From assembly GCF_020520425.1 (NCBI RefSeq), contig NC_079487.1:80233141-80297140 (forward strand): a stretch of DNA of 64,000 nucleotides. Reading direction: 5' to 3'. The notes beneath the pieces are model-generated. The model had not been told where the DNA came from and did not search any database. It worked only from the letters and a program-made list of their open reading frames with translations. This document shows, piece by piece, positions 30,980 to 43,319 of the stretch. The translations under genes and the position numbers were made by a program. Every line of letters begins with the position of its first letter. Position 1 is the first letter of the stretch. The stretch comes from Spinacia oleracea. Lineage: Eukaryota; Streptophyta; Magnoliopsida; Caryophyllales; Amaranthaceae.

Positions 30980-33409
30980 ACGAGCGGCTGAGATCGTATC
31001 TCGCAAATTAAATCATGCGCGGTTCTTTTCAATCTCCAGACTGAGCTGATATTTTCTCTCTCTACAACCCTCATTCAATCACTCACTCTCGTTCATTCTC
31101 TCTCCTCACTCAAATTCAAACGAAATAGTCTCTCTTCTCAACCGATTTTCTTGAAATTACACTTCAAAAACCGCCAATTCTATCTTAATTTCGCGAAGAC
31201 TACAAAGATTTTGAGGTACTTTTACTTGATTCTTTCGATTTTGTTTCTTTTTTAATGTTGAATTTACTCGATTTTTTGCGATTTTTGCTCGAAATTCTAC
31301 GAGTTTTGCTCGAGTTTCTGTTGTTTTTGCTCGAGTTTCTGCGGTTTTTGCTCGAGTCTGTGTAAATTACACCACATCATGTTAATCCTACTGTTTTGAA
31401 GAATTTGCAGCTTGAACATTGCATTTTCTGGTGTCGGAGCTTCGAGTTTTCTGGCGAGTGAAAGTCTAAGGTAATTTAACCTAATTTTTGTTTACTTTTG
31501 AAGACATTTTGTTTACTTCTCACTATATTAAGTGTAATTTTGAAGCAATTTTTGTTTACTTTTGAATTTGATTGTGAGTTGATAGTCAATTTTGGTTCTG
31601 GAATTAGCTGATTTAGAAACTGTTTTAGAGAAAATTTGTGTGTAAAACTGGAATTAGCTGCTTTAGAAGTTGTTGCTGAGAAAATTTGTTGGTGTTGTTC
31701 AGTTGGTGGAGTTGCTCTGTTATAATTTTGTTGCACTTAGTGATTATCTAACTCAAAAGTAAAGCAAAAACTGAAAAAAGTAAATATAAATGATCTAAAA
31801 GTAAACAAAATATTGCTTCAAATTTATTTTGCGGCACTCAGTTCTTTACTCGAATTTGAAAATTCATGCTCAAAATATGGTATGATTTGAATCTGCAAAT
31901 TGATCTCCATATAGCTATTATTCACTCAAGTACCAGAATTCGTTAATATTCGGCTTGAATTTGTGAATTTGTCTACAAAATGCTGCGAAGTTACAGTAGA
32001 TAATGATAAGAGTTGTTAAACCAGTCACAATCGGTTTTTTAATTTCTTCAGCTTCATTGCAAAATTATTTTAAGCTTCAGATTTTGAACTGTTATGATGC
32101 TCGAATTAGTAAACTTAATGTCTCTTAAAGAAAATTAACTATCTTTAAAAGAAAACTAAGTCAGTTAGGAGTTGCTAGATTGTAGACTTGAAGTAAACAA
32201 AAATTGTACAAAAGTAAACGTAATCTTTCTTAAAGTAAACTAATTTTCTTTAAAAGAAAACTAAATCAGTTAGGCGGTGCTACATTATAGACTTTAAGTA
32301 AATGACAATTGTACAAAAGTAAACTTAATCTCTCTAAAAGTAAACTAGTTCTCTTTATAAGTAGCTGGAAATATTAAGAAGTAATTCAAAAACATCTAAA
32401 AAGTAAATAATATAAACTCAAAAGTAAATAAAATCGTACTAGCATGGGGTCCACTGACTTATTGGCTGCTGGTTTCTTTATTCAGCAGAAATTGCATGAT
32501 GCTTTTGACATTAGTTTACTTAGGTTGATTGTCTCGCTGGTCAGTTTTGGTGGTTTTGTTCTGTGTGCATTGACGGTGCTGATCTGTTGCAGTTAATTTT
32601 AGTAAATATGATTTAGAGTTGTCAGAGGCAAAACACATGGTCACTGTGTAGGAAGGAAAATCTAATTTTACTTTGCCGAGTGTTGCTTTCAGATTTAAAT
32701 CCTGATAATGATGATTTGGGTATGGATGATGACTGGTTTAAAGATGGTCAGGATTCCTCGGAGAACATTCTTTGCCATATCGTATAGTTAAATGTCAAGT
32801 TCAGAGCCTTATAAGCCATCTTAATATGGTGATGTTAACAAATGGTATGAAGCTCTCATCCTCAGGAAATCTGAATCTTCTCTTACCTTATGATGCTCAG
32901 GCAAGTGCTGCTCAAAAGTCAAAACCCTGCTTTGTCAGCTGGTAATGGGGACACTATGTCTATTTGTGTCATTGATATTCCTCATGACTTAACATACTTT
33001 AAAATTGGTGATCTGGACTTGCCTGATAGCTTGGAGTCAGTTTATGGAGACGGTACTCAGATTTCTTACATAGTAGAAAGAAAATAGGATTACTTTCTGG
33101 TGCAGACGTTTCAAAGCATCAGCTACGGATATTAAAGAATCAGCTGAAAATATAAGTCTTTTCTCATAATTGTCTTGTGCTTACAAAATTGCTCTTACTG
33201 AAAGATCACATGTATGTAACTTAAGTTGTATTGGTATCTCTCTTCTCTTTAGTTCTTTCCATGTTGCAAGTTGCTAGTCAGGTAGGGGTTTCTGTTATCT
33301 GACTCCAAAGTGAAGCAAAAACTGGAAAAGGTAAATAGAAATTATCCAAAAGTAAACAATATATGGACAGGTTCTGGTTGGTGGGGTATTTTGTTACTAG
33401 ATGTGCTTA
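30980..33409. other. Element C interior, unassigned exon-like sequence
   Basis: 31070-31480 looks like a 5' leader with introns. 32690-33090 has exon-like codons (ICVIDIPHDLTYFKIGDLDL, DSLESVYGDGTQISY) that I cannot assign to a family. AAAGTAAAC words are frequent at 31740-32430. Confidence 0.4.
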
Positions 33410-33480
33410 AACCTATTAGCTCAAATGGTAGAGCACCATGCAGATGGATAGGGTATGTAGGTTCGATTCCTACATAGGTT
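33410..33480 (+). ncRNA. tRNA-like sequence 2
   Basis: AACCTAT pairs perfectly with ATAGGTT. D arm GCTC...GAGC with A box; T arm GTAGG-TTCGATT-CCTAC. The anticodon arm is reduced (CCAT-GCAG-ATGG). Same architecture as copies 1 and 3, with compensated stem changes in the T arm. Confidence 0.6.
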
Positions 33481-33801
33481 GTCTCTAAAAATAACTTTTT
33501 TTAAAAAATTATCTAAAGTAAATAAAAGAAAAAAAAAAATCTATTTATAGGTTGGTTATTTACCCGTGTAAAATAGTCGTATCGTTTTACTTGAGATAGA
33601 ATCAGTCTAATTGTGTATGTGTTTCAAATTTTATATGAATTACATTTTCTAGTAGTATCATGTAAGTCCGATAAAAAAAAAGTAAATGAAAAATTTCAAA
33701 AGTAATTAAAATAATCACAAAAGTAAATAGAAAATTTTCAAAAGTATTTGTACGACATAAAAACTCCGAGTATTGGAGTATATGGAGGTCAAAGAAAAAT
33801 G

Positions 33802-33872
33802 AATCTACGTGGGATTCGAACCCACATATTTTGTGCATTTGCACAATGCTCTACCTATTGGGCTAGTAGGTT
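33802..33872 (-). ncRNA. tRNA-like sequence 3
   Basis: On the minus strand: acceptor AACCTAC with GTAGATT (one mismatch), a D-arm region that can pair GCCC with GAGC only partly, anticodon-like stem TTGTGC-AAAT-GCACAA and perfect T arm GTGGG-TTCGAAT-CCCAC. Closest to copy 1. Confidence 0.6.
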
Positions 33873-34411
33873 AGTGTTCTCTCGGAGTAGGAATATTAGA
33901 ATGAAATCATATTTTAACTTCTAGAAGTAAATATTTTCAAATTAAAAGTAAGCAAAACAATATCGAAAAACCAAACATCATTAACCCATTTCCACAACTT
34001 CCTTATCAAAGTATATGGGAAGATGTCAAAGTAAACAGTTTAATAGTAAAAGTAAATAAAATAATACAAAAGTAAATGAAAAAGGTTGTTGTATTCATAG
34101 CCAGGTCAGATATTTTTGCATTCATAGCCAAAGTCATATATTTTTGGTCACTATGATGATAATGATTTAGTCAGACTACTATGACGGTGTAAATAGACTG
34201 TCAGCTTTACATTGAGCAAGACTTTATAAGTTCAACCAAGGAAGGAAGAGGTTGAGGAACAGGTACATTCATAGACCTATAAAGCTTCCACAAATTGTCA
34301 CTAAACCTTGTTACATCCCCCCTTAACATATCTGATTTAGCTACTATCATCGTAATCACATCTAAGGATATAAGAATATGATAGAATTAGCAACCTAAAA
34401 CAGGCATGAAG

Positions 34412-34640
34412 TGCTCACGGCCAGGATCTAGACTAAAGTCACAGATCATGGACTTAAAATAAGAGAGACCAAGATCAAATAGCCAGTGTGAGCACAAGCT
34501 GATATAACAGCCATAAAGGCTACCTTCTCATGCTTCAGTCCTTCAACCAACATATCCTGATACAACTGAACTGTGTTTATATAATGCCAAATTTCCTTGC
34601 CGACCATATCCAAGGGAGTTATCGAAAAGTGCAAGGTTAG
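34412..34640 (-). pseudogene. PPR protein fragment inside element C
   Basis: Minus-strand codons VQLYQDMLVEGLKHEKVAFM and AVISACAHTG, then after a frameshift GLSYFKSMICDFSLDPGREH. This is the pattern of the last PPR motifs before the E domain of plant PPR proteins (organelle RNA binding). About 70 codons survive; no further motifs. Confidence 0.7.
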
Positions 34641-34649
34641 AAAGGCTCA

Positions 34650-35424
34650 TCAACTTGTGTAAAGAAGGACATGTCCTTGCGGCTTGTTCTCATTTAACTG
34701 CAGAATGTTTAGATTTGAGGCATTGGTTATTGAAGACGGAATATGTCCAGAGAAACGATTCATGCCTAAAGCTAACCACTGAAAACGCGTCAGAGTATTG
34801 CCTAAATTTGCAGGAAGGTTTCCTTCTAAGTGATTATGTGCTAAAGATAATGTTGTCAGTAACGAGAGGTTGAAGATTAAAGGTGGGACTACTCCATAAA
34901 ATTTATTATCTTCAAGAGACAAATAGTTCATATTCGTTAGTTTTCCTAATCTATTTGAGATCATACCGTAAAAGTTATTACTGCTGATGGTGAATTTAGA
35001 GAGGGATGATAAATTTCCAGGTGATGCAGGAATGTTTCCTGTCAAGTTGTTATGCGACAAAGAAAGAAGTTGCAATTGTGACAGAGAACCAACTGAGGGT
35101 GGAATTTCTCCTAACAAGTTGTTATGTACTAGATTTATGTCCATAAGACTATAACAACTACATATATTCAATGGAATTTCCCCTTGAACAGAGTTGTTAA
35201 ACAACCAAAGTGTTCGTAACCTGTGCAAATGACCAATTTCAGGGGGGGATTGTACCACATAAACTGTTATTTTCAAGAAGCAGCTACATGAGGAAGCTTA
35301 AATTTCCAATATGGGGTGAGAGTATACCTGTGAGCTTGGAGGAATGCAGGTCAAGTATCGAGACTCGCTCGTACTTACGGCCACAAGTAACACCATACCA
35401 CTTGTGAGAAAACATAGAAGTAAA
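34650..35424 (-). pseudogene. LRR receptor kinase (subfamily XII, At3g47570/EFR-like) ectodomain fragment inside element C
   Basis: Minus strand, starting at the N-terminal cap (KWYGVTCGRKYERVSILDL) and continuing through eight or so LRRs such as NNLLGEIPPSVGSLSQLQLL, GNIPASPGNLSSLSKF and ANLGNTLTRFQWLALGMNRF. Two lesions are visible near the start: an in-frame TAG after GNLSFLM and one extra C in a run of seven C (about 35242-35248) that shifts the frame. No transmembrane or kinase part follows; a PPR fragment lies immediately downstream on the same strand. Confidence 0.82.
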
Positions 35425-36084
35425 CTTCCTCGAGTAGAAAATCTAGAGAAAAGACACAAGATTCAAAGAAACAAGTTAATTTATCTTTATCAAAACAAGA
35501 AAAAAATAAAATTCAATCAATAATTCGAAAAATAGGTCAGTCAAATTAACACACTTGAACCAATTGAATATAAAAAATCAATCAAATTACAAATTTTTTC
35601 AAATGGAAAATCAAACCACTGAAACAAAGAACTCTTGAAACCCTAAATTCAACTATTAAAATCGCAAAAATTGTTGAACAAATCAAACAAATTTCCTGCC
35701 CTTATTTTAGGAATCAAAATAGCGAAAAATGACACAAAATCGAAAAATTGAATACATACTTGATGAATTGAAAGAGGGAAAATCGCAAAGGTACTTGACA
35801 AATTGAAAGAGGAAAATCGCAAAGGTGAAGGAATTAAAGGAATCGGAGATAAACAAACCCCAATTGGGTTGAGAGGATTTGCAGGAGGAGAGAGAAAACG
35901 GGGGAAGAGAGAGAAACAAAAACTGAAAATCGGGTTGAGGGTGAGGAGGTCATTCAACAATGCGATATTACCATATTACCCATAATTTTTTTAATTTGTT
36001 CGGGTGAGTTGTGAATCGTTGGATTAAATTGATCGAGGGCTGAGGTTAATTCTCATTTCTCATCTTAAGGGGTGGTTTTCACCA

Positions 36085-39000
36085 CACTACTACAAAAGTT
36101 GGAATAAGTAACGTTAAATAGAGTACGGTTAAGTGTGATAAGCGTTTCATAGGATATTAGAGTACGGTTTTCTCTAATAACAGTTCTATGGGAGAAAGAA
36201 TATAGAACGGTTATGTCACTTAACCGTTTCATATTTTTTACCATAATAAAAAATAATTATATTTAATATATACATGTATAGTAGAATTATGAATAAAAAA
36301 CATATAAAGCGGTGTTTTAAATTAATCAAACAATATTTTCCCTCAAAAAAAAAAAAAAAAATTAATCAAACAATAAAATAAAAAACCTCCCCCAAACCAA
36401 AACCTCCCGCAAACCTAAACAACTCTATCTTCTGCAAAACCTTAACCATAATCGTTCAAAACCCCCAAATTCAATCTCCCGCAAAACCTAGACCATAATC
36501 GCGCGACCACCAGATCACCGCTGCTCCACCAGATCACTGCCGCACTACTGTATCACTGCTTCTTTGCAACCTCTGGTGAACATCGACTCTCCACACTCCG
36601 AATTTCGAGGTTGGTATTCTTAATTTTGTTCTACATGTTTACCCTTCAACTAATAATGTTCTTAATTATGAAATTTTAATGTCGAATTCTTGTTGATACT
36701 TGTGTGGAAGAGACTTTCATAATTGAAGGTTTAGGTCAAATCATAGAGGAGGGTATAATAATTAAATCGAATTACATTTAATGTAGTAGGATTATTGTCG
36801 AAAAAATCTGGTGAATTTAGTCCAATTAAACTGATTTTTTAGATAATATCATTTAAGTCTTATTAAATTGAAATTTGCAGTTAGAGAAAGAATGGGGATA
36901 ATGAAAAATTGAACTCTTCAAGGATCTGGATTATCCTTGAATTTTCTGCTTTTAGTACTGATTTGTTGTCTATGGAGTTCTATATGTAGATTCAATGTGT
37001 AGTTGTTAGAATTAGTGCATGCTGCTTCACCCTTGCAGAAAATCGATAGCGTCATCAGGAGATTAAAGACTGGTGTATCTGTTTGGTGTATATTTACTTA
37101 ATGTTGTGAGAATATAATATATGGTGTATGTTGTCCAAATGTTAGTCTTCGCTCGGCTGCTTGATTTACCCATGGATTAAAGACTGGTGTATCTGTTTCG
37201 TGTTTATTTACTTAATGTTGCGAGAATAATCAAAAGTCCAATTAGAATGAAAACAAAATCATGAATTTCAATTTTTATTGAAGCTTTCTTGATCATGACT
37301 GAAGTTTGTAGTTTTATTTTCAGAAATTCTCATTAACATGCTATTTTCGAATGATTTTAAGCTGATCTACTCTTCATCCTGTATTAGGATGTCACTGCTA
37401 CAAAAGGAAATGAATTTGAGGATTATTTCTTGTAACGTGAACTACTTATGGGAATATATGAGAAGGGATTCGAACGTCCTTCTCCAATCCAGGAGGAAAG
37501 TATACCAATTGCTTTAACAGGAAGTGATATTCTTGCAAGAGCTGAAAATGGAACTAGTAAAACATAGCTGCATTTTGCATCCCTGTGCTGGAAAAAATTG
37601 ACCAAGACAACAATGTAACTCAAGGTGATGATCTGATATGTTAGTTATTCAAGCAATTTAAGCACCACTGCCTCAGCTGCACAATCTATTTATAATAGCT
37701 TGTCTAGTAGCTTAATAGGTGTCCTGGTTGTTCACTACAGCTGTTACACTTGTTCCTACTAGAGAGTTAGCCCTTCAAACATCACAAGTATGTAAAGAAC
37801 TTGGCAAGCATTTAAAGGTCCAGGTCATGGTAACGACAGGAGGGACTAGTTTGAAGGATGATATAATGCGTTTGTACCAACCAGTACATTTGCTAGTCGA
37901 AACACCAGGAAGAATACTAGATCTTGCAAAAGGGGTATATGTGTTCTGAAGGACTGCTCCATGCTTGTTATGGACGAGGTACATGCAGCTTGATCTGAAT
38001 TCTTCCACTTCTTCTATTCTACAAGTTCTTCCCTTTTGTGTGAATTTTTATCTAGTTTGACAAGCTAGGAGATATCTGGTTCCTTGAAAGAAAAATAAGA
38101 AACCATTTATCTTTATAATCAGGTTTCTTAAATCAAGAAACCTTGTACGAGAAATAGCTGGTTTCTTAGGAGAAAAATAAAAGAAAAACCATTATCATTA
38201 TATATAAGAATAACTGTTCAATCAACGTTCAAACCACTGCTAAATCAATATGTACGGAGTATTCTTTATCTTTTTTCGGAAAATAAAAAAAATTATAGGA
38301 TCAGTTGTCATTAGTATTTATGGTTAGTTGGTTTCACTTCCACCCTTCCATGAAATATTTTTTTTGATATGTTAAACATATTCAATTAACCCACTTCCTT
38401 CATCCATCTTGTTCCTTCACCCATCTTTTTCTTCCTCTCCTTCATATGCTTCATCTTCTCCAATTTCTACTATATATCAATAGATTTATTTATCTGATTT
38501 ACAACGATGAGTTAACTTGTGAGAATGGAAACATGGATGGCGGTGAGTGGGTATGTATCTGATGCTCAATACCTATTTTATCTTCAGGCTGACAAACTTT
38601 TGTCCCCTGAATTCCAACCTTCTTTGGAGCAGTCGATTAGTTTTCTTCCTGGAAACAGGCAGATATTGATGTTTTCAGCTACTTCTCCTGTAACTGTCAA
38701 AGATTTCAAAGATAGATATTTGCAAAAGCCTTACGTCATCAACCTTATGGATGAACTTACTCTCGAAGGTATTACCCAGTTTTATGCTTTAGTTGAAGAA
38801 AGACAGAAGCTCCATTGCCTGAGCACACTTTTCTCAAAGGTTTGCAGTCATCTTATGTGTTGTATGTTTTCACCTTTTTTGCATGTATCTGATGGCTTTC
38901 TGACCTTGTTATGGGGTTGGTTTTCCAGCTGCAAATAAAGCAATCCATTATTTTTGCAATTCTGTGAATCGAGTGGAATTGTTAGCCAAGAAAATTACAG

Positions 39001-40727
39001 AGCTTGGTTATTCTTCCTTTTACATCCATGCGAAGATGATCCAGGACCATCGAAACAGAGTATTTCATGATTTCCGCAATGGTGCCTGCAGGAATTTTGT
39101 TTGCACAGGTAATAATATCATGTGATCCTTCTTTTATACGCAAGCTTGACATTTGGTGTACTTGTTGGATGACCTTGGGAGTTCCTCGTTTTGCATATCC
39201 TCTGCTCCACTGGCCATGTGTTGGTGGTTTTGATGAGATTCTATATTAATGATATACTGCTCTGTGTTATTTGTACGTCATGGTATTATTATTATTGTGG
39301 TGATTTTTGCTTGTAGGCTGTATCTGTAGGAGTGTAGGCCTTGGGTATTCTCTTTTATTTGGTTATAGGACTAGGGTGATGATTTATTATTTGCTTCTAA
39401 TTATAGTGTTTAATTCTTGTAATCGTAGTTAGTATGCTAATATGAACCTTTAACAGAGATTTTAAAGGCCCCACTAAATATTTCTACATGGATTACTTAG
39501 AAGGAATTTCATAATCTACCTTTATGCACTAGAAAGACCATCAATTTCCAAGATATTCTTTCAAATAACTAGACTAAAAACTTGTACTGAGTGCGAAATG
39601 AGATTGTGCTTTTTGAACATGAAGAAATTAAATTGTTCAAATTTGCAGGGTATTCTGGGATCTCGAATGTGCTATGTTGGGATGTCATGGTGTGTTGAGC
39701 AGAACGGCCCGGTGTTCACCACAGCATTTAGCCCTTCCATACCGATTTTTGTTACTATAATGGATTTTGCCTGCAAAGTTCTATATAAGTATACTTGTAA
39801 TGTATTGTCCTAAATAGAAGTGTCGCGCAGAAATGTTGAACTAAGCCAACATTCTGTATCTATCTAAACTAAAGAATTTTATTGTTGTTGTATGTGACAA
39901 ATTAGCTTGCTTTTACAGACTCCTTTTCTTAATGTTTTCGTGTGGCTTATTTGACTGCAGGTTGCTGCAAATTATGTTGTAATGGTTGACAAATTTGGGT
40001 GCAGAAGCTCTGGTTATGCTGCTGCTACAGAATCCCCTACAGAAGCTCCAGCGGTGCTGCTGCAGAGGCTGCAGAGGCTCTTTGATTTTGTTTTTATTGA
40101 CAATGGAATCGTTTTTTTTTTGTCGTACCTTGTATGGATCATTTTGTCGATGAATAATGTGATTTTTTTTATTGAATGAACAATAGTATTTTGCTATTGA
40201 ATAAAAGTATTTTTGGAAAGATTGTTTGGATATCATTTTAATTTTATCTATTTAGATTTGGTTTACATACATGAGCTAGGATGGTAATATCATATTTTAG
40301 GGACATGTGTGCTGCTATTTTATAATAATAAAAAAAAGGGGGAGAATATAGAACGGTTGTGTAAGGAAACCGCTTTTTATCTTAATATTAAACACGAAGT
40401 ATATAGTACGCCTATGTACGGAAGATGTTTTGTATTTCAATATTTAACAGGAAGAATAGAGGACGGTTATGTACGGAAGACGCGCTTTATTATAGAGTAT
40501 AGGAGACGGTTAAGTACATTAACCGTTCTATATTCCTTCTTTATTTTCTGATTTTAGGAAGGGAATAGAGGACGCTTGCCTCTTATCACTGTACTTTATA
40601 ACTAGGTATATAAAACGCTTCTTTTATACGTTTTATAAACTTTATAGTGCGCTGAGTTGGAGAACGCCTCTAAGGCGTCCTATAAAGTGTATTTCAACAG
40701 TACTCTATGCCCTTTTTTGTAGTAGTG
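36085..40727 (+). mobile_element. CACTA element 2 (4643 bp) carrying a DEAD-box helicase copy
   Basis: Ends CACTACTACAAAAGTTGG and, inward from the right, CACTACTACAAAAAAGGGC, with perfect 3-bp duplication CCA (36082-36084, 40728-40730). Both subterminal regions are studded with ACGGTTatg / taACCGTT words in both orientations (36105-36235 and 40345-40550). It sits in the right terminal repeat of element C. The interior is a multi-exon helicase gene copy in the same direction, preceded by a leader-like region (36380-36610) and followed by an exon-like piece (39961-40110). No transposase recognised. Confidence 0.9.
37388..39108 (+). pseudogene. DEAD-box ATP-dependent RNA helicase (RH6/RH8/RH12, DHH1-like) fragment
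   Basis: Four exons with splice sites kept: 37388-37624, 37741-37978, 38588-38839 and 38929-39108. Recognisable are DVTATKGNEFEDYFL, Q-motif [13 protein letters not shown], motif I as ENGTSKT (normally GTGKT), Ia PTRELALQ, Ib ETPGRILD, motif II MDE|AD across an intron, III SATS, and the start of RecA2 ([31 protein letters not shown]). In-frame stops occur after EDYFL and after TSKT; frameshifts occur before GVCVL-type sequence and in exon 4 (IIFA for IIFCN). The C-terminal third is absent. The family acts in P-body mRNA decapping; this copy cannot be active. Confidence 0.9.
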
Positions 40728-40737
40728 CCAGATCCTG

Positions 40738-41291
<554 letters not shown>

Positions 41292-41301
41292 ACGACATAC
41301 T

Positions 41302-42060
41302 CAGGGGTGTGCAAAAAATGGTCCGGACCGGAAAAATGGATTGAATCGGACCCGAGGCAATCGGTCCGTTCTCCAAGTTGAGAAATATTATTTTCCGGCC
41401 TTCGGTTCGGTCCGGTCCAAAACCACTTAAATTCGGGTTTTGGACCGGGCCAATTTTTTCTTTAAAAATACTACCTTCGTTCAAAATGTATTTACACTTT
41501 CTGTTTTTGTCTGTTTCATAATGTTCTTTTCATTTGTTTTATTCTATTTTTAGACATAAAAATTTACTACTTTACCCTTCTTACCCAACAAGATTTACAA
41601 TTTCCTACTTATTTTCTCTTACTTTATTCTTTTTTTTTCTTTTTTTTTCTGTACACTCACCCACCTTTTTACACACATTTCTCTTACTTTATCCATATTT
41701 TATTATATTCAACCAACTTTTTTACTTTTGTCTTAATATTTCTGCAAACAATAACCGTAAAGATTTTAATAAAACAGAGGTAGTATAATATAAACTATTT
41801 AAAAGTTATTTTCTTCCTTTAATATATTGGAAATATTACTATATTATGAGATATTTTATTTCATCTTTCAAAAAATGCGTTCAACAATTAATTTTCTCTA
41901 AATACTTGTTTATTTTTTACTCTATTTTGTAGGAAAAAAATTATATAGAGATAGGCGTACAACCAGTCCAAACCGGTCCGATCCAGTCCAAGCATAATTG
42001 GTCCGGTCTTCGGGTCTAGGATTGTTTAAAAACGGGTCTTCAGTCCAGTCCGAGTTTCCT
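41302..42060. mobile_element. hAT-type MITE, GGTCCGG-rich, right end degraded
   Basis: Begins CAGGGGTGTGCAAAAAATGG and carries GGTCCGG/CCGGTCC words at both ends, as in the intact relative at 42265. The right terminus and duplication are lost. A Stowaway is inserted at 41471-41783. Confidence 0.7.
41471..41783. mobile_element. Degenerate Stowaway MITE
   Basis: CTACCTTCGTTC at the left and GAGGTAG at the right, flanked by TA on both sides. Consistent with a mutated CTCCCTCCGTTC Stowaway terminus. Confidence 0.65.
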
Positions 42061-42264
42061 ATATAATATTCTTTTCCTCTTTTTCAGTCATCAGATTTCT
42101 CATTTTTTTTCAATCGATTTTCATAAATCATGCGTTATCATTATCATCATCATTATTAAAATAGTAATTTACCTTAATAGGAAAAAAATCAGTTTATAAA
42201 ATAACGGGTTTTTAAAACATAAAGAGAAGCTGATTATAAAAAAAACATAAAGATAAACTAGTGT

Positions 42265-42777
42265 ATAGGGGTGTGCAAAATTTGGTCCGGTCCATTTCCA
42301 GACCGGACAGAAGGCAATCGGTTTGGTCTTCGGGTCAAGAAATTCCAATTTTTGGTCTTCGGTCTGGTCCGGTCCGGTCCGGTCCAAAACCCGATTTTAG
42401 ACCGGACCGATTTTTCCTTAATAAAATATAATAGAACCTACTTTAAAAAATTTATTCTCTCCTTTAATATGTTGTAAATATTACAATCTTGTGATATATT
42501 TTATTTTAGCTTCCCAAAAAAGCCTTAAACAATTAATTTCTTTATATATATTTTTTCTTTTTTACCATAATTTTTATAAAAAATAAAAAATATATAGAAA
42601 TAGTTCTACAACCGGTCCAAACCGGTCCAGTCCGGGTTTTGGACCAATTTTTCCGGTCCGGTCTGGGTTCGGTCCAAGCATAATCTGTCCGGTTTTCGGG
42701 TCTTGAATTATCGAAATTTCGGTCTTCAGTGCGGTCCGGATTGGTCCGGTCCGGGTTTGGACCAATGAACAACCCTA
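42265..42777. mobile_element. hAT-type MITE (513 bp), GGTCCGG-rich, intact ends
   Basis: Perfect 8-bp duplication CTAGTGTA (42257-42264, 42778-42785). Ends TAGGGGTGTGCAAAATTTGG and, inward from the right, TAGGGTTGTTCATTGGTCC. The interior has many CCGGTCC words and no transposase. Confidence 0.88.
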
Positions 42778-43319
42778 CTAGTGTATTTTGTTAGAGTTGA
42801 AATGAAGGGGAAATAAAGGTGAAATTAAAAATTAAAACAAATAAAAAAAAGTGTGAGCAAGTTACAAAAATCTGGAATGAAAAAAAAAAATATTAAAAAA
42901 ATTCAAGAGGTTGAAAATTGATCCCGTGTATTAAAGCTCTACAAAACTCCAACACTCCAACCACATAACCAACTGGGCTAGATATATTTTACAATTATAG
43001 TGGAGCTTACAATTTACCGCCTCACTGTTTTACCCATATACCATCCTTTATTTACCTCATCATTTAACATTTATCATTCTCATTTACCCTCTTACCTTTC
43101 CACCTCCGTCCAACACCGACGGCCAGCACCACCGCCACTACCGTCGCAACCACGTCGCCGACGAAAAAAGACGTAGTAATGTTTACATGGCCGAGTCTAC
43201 CGGTGAGACGTCAAATTTTTTAATTTTTTTTTGTCCGGAAAAATTTCAAAAACTTATGCTCTTTAGCTTGTACCATGGTACAATGCTTATGAATTTTAAG
43301 CGTGTACCATGGTACAGAC

